Assembly: GCF_014692875.1 (NCBI RefSeq)
Contig: NZ_CP061171.1
Location: forward strand, 930,001 to 994,000
DNA from: Pedobacter riviphilus
GTDB lineage: Bacteria > Bacteroidota > Bacteroidia > Sphingobacteriales > Sphingobacteriaceae
Direction of reading: 5' to 3'
Length of the DNA: 64,000 nucleotides
In this document: positions 57,758 through 64,000 of the stretch, in pieces
Layout: each line of letters starts with the position of its first letter
Position numbering within the stretch: the stretch's first letter is position 1
The notes under the pieces: model-generated
Database searches by the model: none
What the model saw: only the letters and a program-made list of their open reading frames with translations
What the model was told of the DNA's origin: nothing
Program-made: the position numbers and the translations under genes

Positions 57758-59083
57758 ATGATAAACCCAAATTCGATTTCGAGAAAAGATTTTATTAAAA
57801 GCTCATCCATTTTGCTTGCGAGTACCTGTTTACTATCAGCAGAACAGGCCATTGCAGATGGAAATGTAGACCGTTTCTCAGGAAAAACTTTAACATTAAA
57901 AAATGTTAAGCTCGAAACGGGATTCGAATATGATCAGGATGAGGTAATTAAAACAAAAACCGAACTTTTCATTATTGAGATTGAAGATGGTAAGTTGAAG
58001 CAGGTGCTACCTAATAACCCAAATGCAAAAGCTATCGACGCAAAGGGACTGTTGATGCTTCCAGCTTTCAGGGATATGCACATCCACTTGGATAAAACCT
58101 ATTATGGATTACCATGGCAGGCACATTTGAAAAAGAACAGATCTGTAAAAGATATGATCGCTTTTGAGCAACAGGTAATCCCAGAGCTTTTAAAAACTTC
58201 TATACCACGTTCAGAAAAATTGATTGAATTGCTTCAGTCATACGGAACCAGTTACGCAAGGTCGCATGTGAATATCGATCCTACTTCTGGATTAGATTCA
58301 TTGAAGCATTTAGAAACCGCATTGTTGCATAAAAAGAAATCTTTTCAGGCAGAGTTAGTAGCTTTCCCTCAGCACGGCATATTTTATACCAAATCTGCAG
58401 AACTGTTAAAAGAAGCAGCCAAAATGGATATAGACTTTATTGGTGGCCTTGATCCAACTTCTATTGATGGCGGTATTGAGAAACACATGGATTTTGTAGT
58501 ACAGTTAGCTTTAGATAATGGAAAAGGGATTGACATTCATCTTCATGAGTCTGGTGAATCTGGCCTAAAAACAATCGAATACCTGATCGATAAAGTAATG
58601 GAAAATCCAGTATTAAAAGGAAAAACCTATGTGAGTCATGCTTTTGCACTAAGGTATCTCGATAAAACTAAAACGGAAGAAATAGCTGAAAAACTTGGTG
58701 CGGCAAAAATGGGAATAGCTTCAACCATTCCACTTTCTGGTAATCCGATGCCTGTTCCTGTACTGTACAAACATGGTGTAGAAGTAGTAGCAGGTAATGA
58801 TTGTATTGTTGACCATTGGAATACTTTTGGTACAGGAAGCATTTTGCAAAAGGCAAATATTGCCGCTCAAATTTACGGCTATCGTACAGAATTTGAACTT
58901 TCTAGAATATTGAAATTGGCAACGGGTAATATTCTTCCTTTAGATGACCAGGGAAAAAGGCAGTGGCCAAAAGCAGGAGATAAAGCTAATCTGGTACTGG
59001 TTGATGCCAGTTGTTCTGCAGAGGCTGTATCACGTGTATCTCCTGTTAAATCATTGATCCATGAAGGGAATCTGGTTTTCTGA
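57758..59083 (+). CDS. Cytosine-deaminase-like amidohydrolase
   Basis: The protein starts at ATG 57758, giving 441 residues; a GTG six codons upstream is also open. It belongs to the metal-dependent amidohydrolase superfamily: MHIHLDKTYYG carries the first His-x-His pair (about residue 108), HLHESGESG and VSHAFALR provide further metal ligands, and VVAGNDCIVDHW supplies the catalytic Asp. The order resembles CodA-type cytosine or isoguanine deaminases. An N-terminal segment SRKDFIKSSSILLASTCLL looks like an export signal related to Tat motifs but has RK rather than RR. Substrate unknown. The AraC gene upstream is likely its regulator. Confidence 0.8.
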   Translation: MINPNSISRKDFIKSSSILLASTCLLSAEQAIADGNVDRFSGKTLTLKNVKLETGFEYDQDEVIKTKTELFIIEIEDGKLKQVLPNNPNAKAIDAKGLLMLPAFRDMHIHLDKTYYGLPWQAHLKKNRSVKDMIAFEQQVIPELLKTSIPRSEKLIELLQSYGTSYARSHVNIDPTSGLDSLKHLETALLHKKKSFQAELVAFPQHGIFYTKSAELLKEAAKMDIDFIGGLDPTSIDGGIEKHMDFVVQLALDNGKGIDIHLHESGESGLKTIEYLIDKVMENPVLKGKTYVSHAFALRYLDKTKTEEIAEKLGAAKMGIASTIPLSGNPMPVPVLYKHGVEVVAGNDCIVDHWNTFGTGSILQKANIAAQIYGYRTEFELSRILKLATGNILPLDDQGKRQWPKAGDKANLVLVDASCSAEAVSRVSPVKSLIHEGNLVF

Positions 59084-59126
59084 TTTATGTACACGTAATT
59101 GGTTCATATTTTGCTAGCTTAAAGTT

Positions 59127-59594
59127 ATGATTAATGTTAGTCCCGAAGCAAAGCAAAAAGCATTGTTATTTCTCTCACGGAACCAGAAAGTAGCAGCTGT
59201 TAAGGTAGTTAAAGATCATAGTGGCTGCGGTTTAAAAGAAGCCAAAGATTATGTAGATGCCTTAGAAGAAGGAGTAAATCAGCCTGTAACCAATCTGGCA
59301 GATCTGGATGCAGAGCTATTGGTTATTTTAGATCAGGGCAATAAGTTAAATGCCATTAAACACTATAAGGATGTTAGGGGCCTAGGGCTGGCAGAAAGTA
59401 AAGATTATATTGAAAAACTGATACAGTTTAAGGTTAGCGGCAATATGATGCAACAAAGCAGGGATACCGATGTTAAAAATATCGTCTCTGCGAATGTTAC
59501 AAATAGCCAAAATCCACCCAAAAATTTTTTGATTAAACTGTTGATCATTATTTTGATTGCAGCAGCTTTAGCCTATTTTATGTTTAAAATTTAG
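59127..59594 (+). CDS. Membrane protein with two ribosomal-L7/L12 C-terminal-like domains
   Basis: The 155-residue protein has two copies of the L7/L12 C-terminal motif. The first is KVAAVKVVKDHSGCGLKEAK at about residues 18-40; the second is KLNAIKHYKDVRGLGLAESK at about 74-95. A linker and a C-terminal transmembrane helix (FLIKLLIIILIAAALAYFMF) follow. It is not the ribosomal stalk protein itself, which lacks a membrane helix and is encoded with rplJ. The L12 domain in the stalk recruits translation GTPases, so the protein might tether such a factor to the membrane; this is speculation. The next small gene follows 89 bp later. Confidence 0.78.
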   Translation: MINVSPEAKQKALLFLSRNQKVAAVKVVKDHSGCGLKEAKDYVDALEEGVNQPVTNLADLDAELLVILDQGNKLNAIKHYKDVRGLGLAESKDYIEKLIQFKVSGNMMQQSRDTDVKNIVSANVTNSQNPPKNFLIKLLIIILIAAALAYFMFKI

Positions 59595-59683
59595 CGACAA
59601 ACATATTGCAATATTTCTGATAGAATTAGAATGTAGGAAGTAGAATTCTTAACTTGATTTTACACACAAAAAATCTTAAGAAT

Positions 59684-59959
59684 ATGAAAATTACATTAGA
59701 TGCAAAATCCCTTTTGTTGGGATTTTTAGGCGCTGGATTGATGTTCACCGCCATCAGTTTTAAAAACGGACAAGACCAAACCGGCAGAAGGTACCACACG
59801 GAAGTAAATGCCAACAACATGGTGGTAATCCTTGATAGCGAAACCGGAAATTACATTGTTGCACCATCTATACCTTTGAGCGGAAAAGTACAGTGGATAA
59901 AAGGTGAATTTAATAAGACTTTTAATACTGCAATTGATAATAAAAAAGAGCCGAAATAA
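59684..59959 (+). CDS. Small single-helix membrane or secreted protein
   Basis: Starting at ATG 59684 gives 91 residues with one hydrophobic helix near the N terminus (LLLGFLGAGLMFTAISF, about 9-25) and a short polar domain (NMVVILDSETGNYIVAPSIP). No cleavage site or known family is evident. It lies after the L12-domain gene on the same strand and before a strong hairpin terminator. Confidence 0.65.
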   Translation: MKITLDAKSLLLGFLGAGLMFTAISFKNGQDQTGRRYHTEVNANNMVVILDSETGNYIVAPSIPLSGKVQWIKGEFNKTFNTAIDNKKEPK

Positions 59960-59987
59960 TCAATTGTGTCATAAACGAGGTGAATCA

Positions 59988-60010
59988 ATGGTCTGTGTCT
60001 CACAGACCAT
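59988..60010. terminator. Hairpin terminator between convergent genes
   Basis: ATGGTCTGTG pairs perfectly with CACAGACCAT around TCT, and CTTTGTTTTT follows on the plus strand. It lies between the 91-aa gene and the convergent DUF4833 operon. A degenerate relative is found near 53930. Confidence 0.7.
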
Positions 60011-60106
60011 CTTTGTTTTTACCATAAGAAAAGTCTCAAGAGGTTGTCATCCTGAGCAGGGTAGAAGGACCTTATTACAAGATAACTAAATATAATGAAG
60101 AATAGT

Positions 60107-60688
60107 TTACTTTACACTTATCCGCTCAACTATTGGTTTACCCGTTGCTTCATCAATACCTTCAACCTCTGCATACTTCACATTTGGGAGCCAGAAACTG
60201 CCACCCTGTATCCTGATAAATAATCGGGCAACCCTAATGGTTCGGTTGTTTATGGTCACCGAGACGTGATAGCTTTTATCGCTATACTTTTGCAGGTAAA
60301 ATGGTAATTTTTTGTGTGATACAAACCTAAATTCATATTTATCGGCGCCAAGGGCCTTCGTGTCGATACCGTAGGCAAACTTGCGTTGGATATAACCGAG
60401 ATCCTTTTTCTGTCCTTTTTCACCGTACCGGATCCAATAAACCTGAATAGGAGCATCGCTATTGATAGTCCCGTTTTCTTTGAGATTTAATGCATAAATT
60501 AAAGTGTTTGTATTCGGATCACGCTGGAGGTAAAACAGCATATGATCTATATTTTTAGGTGTTGGAAAACTGAGCGGGGATGGATCTTTCGACTGTGTCC
60601 ATGCTAGAGGTGAAAACAAGAAGAAGGTTAAAACTATAATGAACGAGGTTTTAAGTAGAATGAGTAGTCTAGGTGGTGTTAAATACAT
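60107..60688 (-). CDS. DUF4833 domain protein, exported
   Basis: The 193-residue protein has a signal peptide (FIIVLTFFLFSPLAWTQ) and one domain that matches the DUF4833 pattern: NIDHMLFYLQRDPNTNTLIYAL, PIQVYWIRYGEKGQ, LGYIQRKFAYGI and the C-terminal VARLFIRIQGGSFWLPNV. The family is widespread in Bacteroidota and has no known function. It begins 47 bp after a 59-aa gene on the same strand, and both lie downstream of a SAM-I riboswitch. This implies that it belongs to an S-adenosylmethionine-responsive transcription unit, if no terminator intervenes; I see none. Confidence 0.8.
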   Translation of the reverse strand: MYLTPPRLLILLKTSFIIVLTFFLFSPLAWTQSKDPSPLSFPTPKNIDHMLFYLQRDPNTNTLIYALNLKENGTINSDAPIQVYWIRYGEKGQKKDLGYIQRKFAYGIDTKALGADKYEFRFVSHKKLPFYLQKYSDKSYHVSVTINNRTIRVARLFIRIQGGSFWLPNVKYAEVEGIDEATGKPIVERISVK

Positions 60689-60735
60689 TTTAGGCTTGTT
60701 TATTTAAGAGAGCTTTTAAAAGATTTGAGTACTTT

Positions 60736-60915
60736 TTAAGTGTCGGTTTTGGGTTGATCATGCAGAATTTCTTCATCGATCTCATTAAGCTGTTCATTAT
60801 AAAGCCGGTCTGATTCTGCCTTACAATGTTCATAATCATCTAATTTTTCGCAGGAAGTGTTTCCGTGGATCTCGAAAAAATCCCTGATGGATGGATAATC
60901 AAAATAAACTGACAT
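60736..60915 (-). CDS. 59-residue acidic protein downstream of the SAM-I riboswitch
   Basis: An ATG at 60915 opens 59 codons ending at 60736. The product is soluble and acidic with two Cys (GNTSCEKLDDYEHCKAESD) and a helical C-terminal part. No family is recognised. It starts 10 bp after the stop of the 24-codon leader ORF and is followed 47 bp later by the DUF4833 gene. Coding is supported by the compact gene spacing and by its position behind a riboswitch rather than by homology. Confidence 0.55.
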   Translation of the reverse strand: MSVYFDYPSIRDFFEIHGNTSCEKLDDYEHCKAESDRLYNEQLNEIDEEILHDQPKTDT

Positions 60916-60925
60916 ATTATTAAGT

Positions 60926-61000
60926 TTAGGTTACCAATTTGAAGGGGATGGCCATTGATTGTTCGCCGAAAACAGTTAAGAAATCTGCTTTCAAACTCAT
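60926..61000 (-). CDS. 24-codon leader ORF starting inside the SAM-I riboswitch
   Basis: The ATG at 61000-60998 sits in the 3' strand of the closing helix P1 (GATGAG). The product is 24 residues with no Cys and one internal Met. With SAM bound, P1 forms and the start codon is paired, so translation would be off. It ends 10 bp before the 59-aa gene. It could be a regulatory leader peptide or a chance frame; the coincidence with P1 favours the former. Confidence 0.4.
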   Translation of the reverse strand: MSLKADFLTVFGEQSMAIPFKLVT

Positions 61001-61091
61001 CTTTTCTGCCATTGCAGAAGGAATTAGCACCTTGTTACACAACAGGTTGCTAAGACATCAAAGGGCCATTCCCTACGTCTTTCTTGATAAG
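60996..61091 (-). promoter_or_regulatory. SAM-I (S-box) riboswitch
   Basis: On the minus strand the S-box core is clear: CTTATCAAGA opens helix P1, GTAGGGAATGGCCCTTTGATG carries the conserved GGGA-TGGCCC-TGA core, CTTAGCAACC and GGTGCTAATTCC form P3 and its junction, TTCTGCAATGGCAGAA is P4, and GATGAG closes P1. All expected elements are in order. It binds S-adenosylmethionine. There is no following terminator, so the control is probably translational or through an alternative pairing: GGCCATCCCC downstream (60944-60953) can pair at 9 of 10 positions with GGGAATGGCC in the core. Confidence 0.92.
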
Positions 61092-61097
61092 TATTAG

Positions 61098-61168
61098 ACG
61101 TCATGGACGGAATCGAACCGCCGTACTAGGTTTTGCAGACCTTTACCTAACCACTCGGCCACATGACT
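61098..61168 (-). tRNA. tRNA-Cys (anticodon GCA), divergent
   Basis: The 71-nt minus-strand sequence folds as a tRNA with anticodon loop CTGCAAA, giving GCA at 34-36. The D arm (GGCCGAGTGGTTAGGT) and T arm (GGCGG-TTCGATT-CCGTC) are standard. Irregularities are an A1-G72 mismatch, A27-A43 mismatch, and G-T pairs in the D and T stems. It ends only 6 nt before the SAM-I riboswitch on the same strand. It may be functional or a degenerate copy. Confidence 0.75.
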
Positions 61169-61404
61169 ATATGGTCTTTTCAAGTAGCTTTAGATTCACT
61201 TTTTGAAGAAGACTCAGCAAAAGTAAAAATTAATTACTATAATTTCTATAGAAATAGTAGTTTTTTTGTGAGATTTCTGATTGTTGAGCTTGTTTTATGG
61301 TGTAATTTATTGGTTTTTAGTTGTTTGTGTATTTAAAATAAATTGCAGGTAGATCCTGAAACAAGGTGAGGATGATGATTACTCGCATACAACTCGCCAT
61401 CGTG

Positions 61405-61422
61405 ATCCGATAGTTATCGGAT
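61405..61422. repeat. REP-like palindrome ATCCGATA-GT-TATCGGAT
   Basis: Perfect 8-bp arms around GT. It has the same shape as TCCCGAA-GT-TTCGGGA inside the MITE at 26641-26656. Flanking text with GATCCTGAAACAAG resembles the scattered GATCC/CATCCTGA repeats seen at 1660-1690 and 60046-60072. Confidence 0.5.
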
Positions 61423-61513
61423 GCAACTAGATTTACAAGATGACTTTAGTATTCAATAAATTAAGGTTAAAGATTCTTGACTGCGTTAACAAAGACTGAT
61501 TTAGAAAATCGGT

Positions 61514-61546
61514 CGTCATTTCCTTTGCTTAGCGAAGGAAATGACG
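61514..61546. repeat. REP-like palindrome, copy 2
   Basis: CGTCATTTCCTT and AAGGAAATGACG are perfect arms around TGCTTAGCG. It is a near-identical relative of the palindrome at 53871-53904. There is no gene on either side within 300 bp. Confidence 0.65.
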
Positions 61547-61724
61547 ATTCGCCTATACCTATCATCACTACTCTTTTGCTTTCTTGTTAAGATACCTGCC
61601 TCTCCGAACGGCCTAATGCTACGCCCTTGCATAATTCCCTCAGTCCAATTTCTTCTTTAATTGTAAATTATATTTCTGTAAATCAATTGTTTACTGATAA
61701 AGTCTATAAAATCTATAGGAATAC

Positions 61725-61755
61725 TTGTTTAAATTAAACGAAGTTTATACCTTTA
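61725..61755 (+). promoter_or_regulatory. Promoter reading into the structured intergenic region
   Basis: TTG at 61725-61727 is followed after 20 bases by TACCTTTA (61748-61755), a one-mismatch TAnnTTTG box. Spacing fits the Bacteroidota consensus. Transcription would begin near 61762, about 170 nt before the paired region and 565 nt before the next coding gene. Confidence 0.45.
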
Positions 61756-61930
61756 CAAAAAAAATAATAGTTCACTAGCAAATTTACGTTCAAGATGAAA
61801 CTCCGCAGACAACCTCAGCCATATCCCCTGATCAATTATTCAGATCAGTATAACTGCTGTTGCCGCTAATATAAGCTAAGATACAGATCACCTGTTAAAG
61901 GTTTTCATTCAGATATTCTTATTTAAAAAT

Positions 61931-62074
61931 CCTGGTACCCCGGGGCCTTTTGATAGAATATTATGGTGGTCATGTATTTAAGTCAATAAGTTGCCGGGGT
62001 ATCAGGAACAGCCCAAACTAATCACCACCACTAGTTTAGGTTATTACTCTAATTAATTCACCACCATTAATTAG
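61931..62074 (+). ncRNA. Candidate structured RNA with matching loop motifs
   Basis: Hairpin A pairs CCTGGTACCCCGG (61931-61943) with CCGGGGTATCAGG (61994-62006) over 13 bp with a single G-U. Its tip ATG-GTGGT-CAT exposes GGTGGT (61965-61970). Hairpin B has stem AAACTA/TAGTTT (62015-62037) and hairpin C a 9-bp stem CTAATTAAT/ATTAATTAG (62049-62074). Loops of B and C both contain TCACCACC, complementary to GGTGGT. This could form alternative loop-loop contacts. It is either a small RNA or a leader element of the downstream gene. 6S-Flavo RNA is an alternative to test. Confidence 0.5.
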
Positions 62075-62326
62075 TTGATTTATACAGAAGAAGGGAGAGT
62101 CAGTACTCGTTGAACTTCTAGCAACTTTCCATAGGAAAAAGTGCTCAAACTGATCTAGCAATAGATTATAAATTAACCAATAACAAGTAAACTCACGTTT
62201 CCTGTTAGGGATTTCATTAAAAGCATAACAGTTGTTTAAACAGCCTGTATCTGTGCTATATGGTTTTCTGTGGGAGAAATCGTGCCTTGTTATTAAAAAC
62301 TCTAAAACGATAGTGTTTAACTAATA

Positions 62327-63637
62327 ATGATGATTATGAAAATGAAAATTTCCTCAAGAATTGCATGCCTAACCACCTCAGTCCTGTTACTGGGAGGCAT
62401 TGCATCCGCCAAGGTGGCAAAACCATTCCCAAAAGAAGGGATTTGGAGGGGCGAGTTTAATGTAAGCGAATCAAAAGTGCCATTTAACTTCGAATTAAAA
62501 GGTAAAAATCCTCAAACGGCCATCTTAACTTTAATTAATGGCTCCAGACGTGATGATTTTCATGTAGAAAGACGTGGTGATGATTCCATCTATGTAAAAA
62601 TGAATACCTACGATGCTGCTTTGGTGGCAAAAATAGAAACTGATGGCACTTTATCGGGCGAATACCGCAGTCTGGTACCTGGTTTCAGGGGCAATTCACT
62701 TCCCTTTGTAGCAGAGCATGGTAAAAATTACCGCTTTGTAGAACCTGGAAAAGATATCGCACCAAAACACAATATCTCTGGCAAGTGGGAAATAAAAACC
62801 TATACCAAAGAAGCTGTACCAGCATCTATTGCTTTATTAAAGCAGAATGGAAATAAACTTACCGGAGTAATCATGACTGTTGTGGGCGATACACGGGAGC
62901 TTGAAGGTACTGTACAGGGTGATGAATTTGAGTTGTCTGGCTTTACCGGACCAAGTCCTTTTATTGTAAAAGGAAAAATTAACGACGATAACAGCATTAC
63001 TGGTGAACAGGGTTTCGGAATTTATAAAAACCTGAAATTTGATGGCCAGCGCAACGAAAATGCCGAGCTTCCTGATCCTTACAAGCTTACTTTTCTTAAA
63101 GAAGGTTATAAAAAACTTGATTTTACCTTTCCAGATCTAACAGGAAAAAATGTTTCCTTAAGTGATGATAAATACAAAGGTAAGGTCGTAATTATTGAAA
63201 CGATTGGTACCTGGTGCCCAAATTGTACCGATCAAACGGTTTTTCTTTCGCCATGGTTTAAAAAGAACCAAAAACGAGGCGTGGAAGCCATTGCGATTGG
63301 TTTCGAACAAAAAGATGATCTCGAATATGCCAAATACACGTTGGGTAAATTGAAAGAGAAATATGGTATCACTTACGATATCCTGTTTGGTGGCATTGCC
63401 GATAAAAAAGTAGTGGCTGAAAAACTGCCTGCGCTAAATAAATTCATTGCTTTTCCAACAACCATCATTATCGATAGAAAAGGAAATGTAAGAGAAATTT
63501 ATACCGGCTATACAGGCACCGTAACCGGAAAATACTTTAACGATTACGAAACCAAATTTAACAAAGTGCTCGACGAGCTGATTGCTGAACCAGTACCCGA
63601 AAAACTGGCTTCAGCAGAAACACTAAAAAGTAAATAA
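62327..63637 (+). CDS. Exported TlpA-family thioredoxin-like protein
   Basis: The 436-residue protein has a signal peptide ending near GGIASAK, an N-terminal beta-rich domain (about 35-255, GIWRGEFNVSESKVPFNFEL) of unknown role, and a C-terminal TlpA/thioredoxin domain (about 265-420). The CxxC active site lies in IETIGTWCPNCTDQT, followed by AIAIGFEQKDD and the cis-Pro region KFIAFPTTIIIDRKG. It should work as a periplasmic thiol-disulfide oxidoreductase. ATGs at 62330, 62336 and 62342 are alternative starts. A close paralogue follows 79 bp downstream, with a hairpin between. Confidence 0.85.
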   Translation: MMIMKMKISSRIACLTTSVLLLGGIASAKVAKPFPKEGIWRGEFNVSESKVPFNFELKGKNPQTAILTLINGSRRDDFHVERRGDDSIYVKMNTYDAALVAKIETDGTLSGEYRSLVPGFRGNSLPFVAEHGKNYRFVEPGKDIAPKHNISGKWEIKTYTKEAVPASIALLKQNGNKLTGVIMTVVGDTRELEGTVQGDEFELSGFTGPSPFIVKGKINDDNSITGEQGFGIYKNLKFDGQRNENAELPDPYKLTFLKEGYKKLDFTFPDLTGKNVSLSDDKYKGKVVIIETIGTWCPNCTDQTVFLSPWFKKNQKRGVEAIAIGFEQKDDLEYAKYTLGKLKEKYGITYDILFGGIADKKVVAEKLPALNKFIAFPTTIIIDRKGNVREIYTGYTGTVTGKYFNDYETKFNKVLDELIAEPVPEKLASAETLKSK

Positions 63638-63662
63638 CCTAAACTAAGTATAAACAAAATAT

Positions 63663-63686
63663 TAGGCTGTATTTCATTGCAGCCTA
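63663..63686 (+). terminator. Hairpin between the two TlpA-like genes
   Basis: TAGGCTG (63663-63669) pairs with CAGCCTA (63680-63686), followed by TATTTT. The short T run means weak termination at best, so partial readthrough into the second gene is likely. Confidence 0.5.
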
Positions 63687-63716
63687 TATTTTAACCTACA
63701 CTTAAAACTATACAAG

Positions 63717-64000
63717 ATGAAAACTTACTTTGCTAAAATGCAGGTGCTGGCACTGGCATCGCTCATTTCTACAACAGCCTTTGCTGTAAATAAGGTGCAT
63801 GAAGAACCGAAAACAGCCAAAAAATTTATAAAAGAAGGAATTTGGCGTGGTGTTTTTAAGGTAGCTGAAACAGAAGTGCCTTTTAATTTCGAACTGAAAG
63901 GAAAAGATGCAGCGCATGCCACGTTTACACTGTTAAACGGTACGCGGAGAGACGATTTCCACATCAAATACCTGGGACAGGATTCACTATTTATCAAAAT
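63717..64000 (+). CDS. Second TlpA-like exported protein, 3'-truncated by the window edge
   Basis: An ATG at 63717 opens a frame to the window end (94 complete codons). It has a signal peptide (LALASLISTTAFAV) and then GIWRGVFKVAETEVPFNFEL, nearly identical to the N-terminal domain of the previous gene (GIWRGEFNVSESKVPFNFEL), and LLNGTRRDDFH. It is thus a tandem duplicate. The thioredoxin part is beyond the window, so its presence is inferred. Confidence 0.8.
   Translation, partial: MKTYFAKMQVLALASLISTTAFAVNKVHEEPKTAKKFIKEGIWRGVFKVAETEVPFNFELKGKDAAHATFTLLNGTRRDDFHIKYLGQDSLFIK

Larger units (their letters stand above)
61169..62326. other. Long intergenic region between tRNA-Cys and the first TlpA-like gene
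   Basis: The 1158-bp stretch has no convincing coding frame. It holds REP-like palindromes (61405, 61514), a promoter (61725-61755) and the paired region at 61931-62074. The remaining part, 62080-62326, is AT-rich and would be the 5' leader of the TlpA-like gene or contain its own promoter, which I could not identify. Confidence 0.6.

Noticed and set aside
59127..59594. Ribosomal protein L7/L12 (rplL)
   Set aside because: It has two motif copies and a transmembrane helix and is not next to rplJ or rpoB.

Overview
The window comes from a member of the Bacteroidota, most likely Sphingobacteriaceae (Pedobacter-like). It is moderately AT-rich, carries two SusC/SusD pairs and a hybrid two-component regulator, has secreted enzymes with N-terminal lipoprotein or Sec signals, and uses Bacteroidota-type promoter boxes (TAnnTTTG) with little sign of Shine-Dalgarno sequences. 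No search could be run, so all family names rest on motifs read by eye.

Layout. 1-5.8 kb is a housekeeping edge: the 3' part of rseP, hscB, a small DUF3817-like membrane protein, a tRNA-Leu with terminator, a MarR regulator with a small membrane protein, and a cytosolic PAS-PAS-GAF histidine kinase. 5.9-19.4 kb is a first glycan cluster: susD/susC and an AraC regulator on the minus strand, and divergently a fucose operon (GH29 alpha-fucosidase with a frameshift, FucP transporter, mutarotase, aldo/keto reductase, zinc alcohol dehydrogenase, GH97). 20.3-53.7 kb is a large plus-strand locus: susC, susD, IPT-repeat surface glycan-binding protein, two BACON-GH5 endoglucanases, GH39, an SGNH acetylesterase, GH2, GH97, GH43, a two-domain esterase, GH42 (frameshifted), a hybrid two-component regulator (frameshifted), then GH31 with PA14 and GH3. 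The enzyme set fits acetylated, fucosylated and galactosylated xyloglucan: GH5 cuts the backbone, the esterase removes acetyl groups, GH29, GH2/GH42, GH43 and GH31 strip side chains, GH3 finishes to glucose, and fucose enters through FucP for oxidation. 54-64 kb is mixed: a membrane-anchored winged-helix regulator beside a small secreted protein, TetR and AraC regulators, an amidohydrolase, an L7/L12-domain membrane protein, a SAM-I riboswitch operon behind a tRNA-Cys, a long intergenic region with a candidate structured RNA, and two tandem TlpA-like thioredoxin proteins.

Most interesting signals: (1) two promoters 38 kb apart (susC at 10.9 kb and GH31 at 48.6 kb) share a TTAACAT direct repeat placed exactly 36 nt from the -7 box; (2) a SAM-I riboswitch whose closing helix contains the start codon of a 24-codon ORF, followed by a 59-aa ORF and a DUF4833 protein, none a known methionine gene; (3) a region at 61.93-62.07 kb with one long hairpin carrying GGTGGT at its tip and two hairpins whose loops both show TCACCACC; (4) three polysaccharide-locus genes each missing exactly one base.
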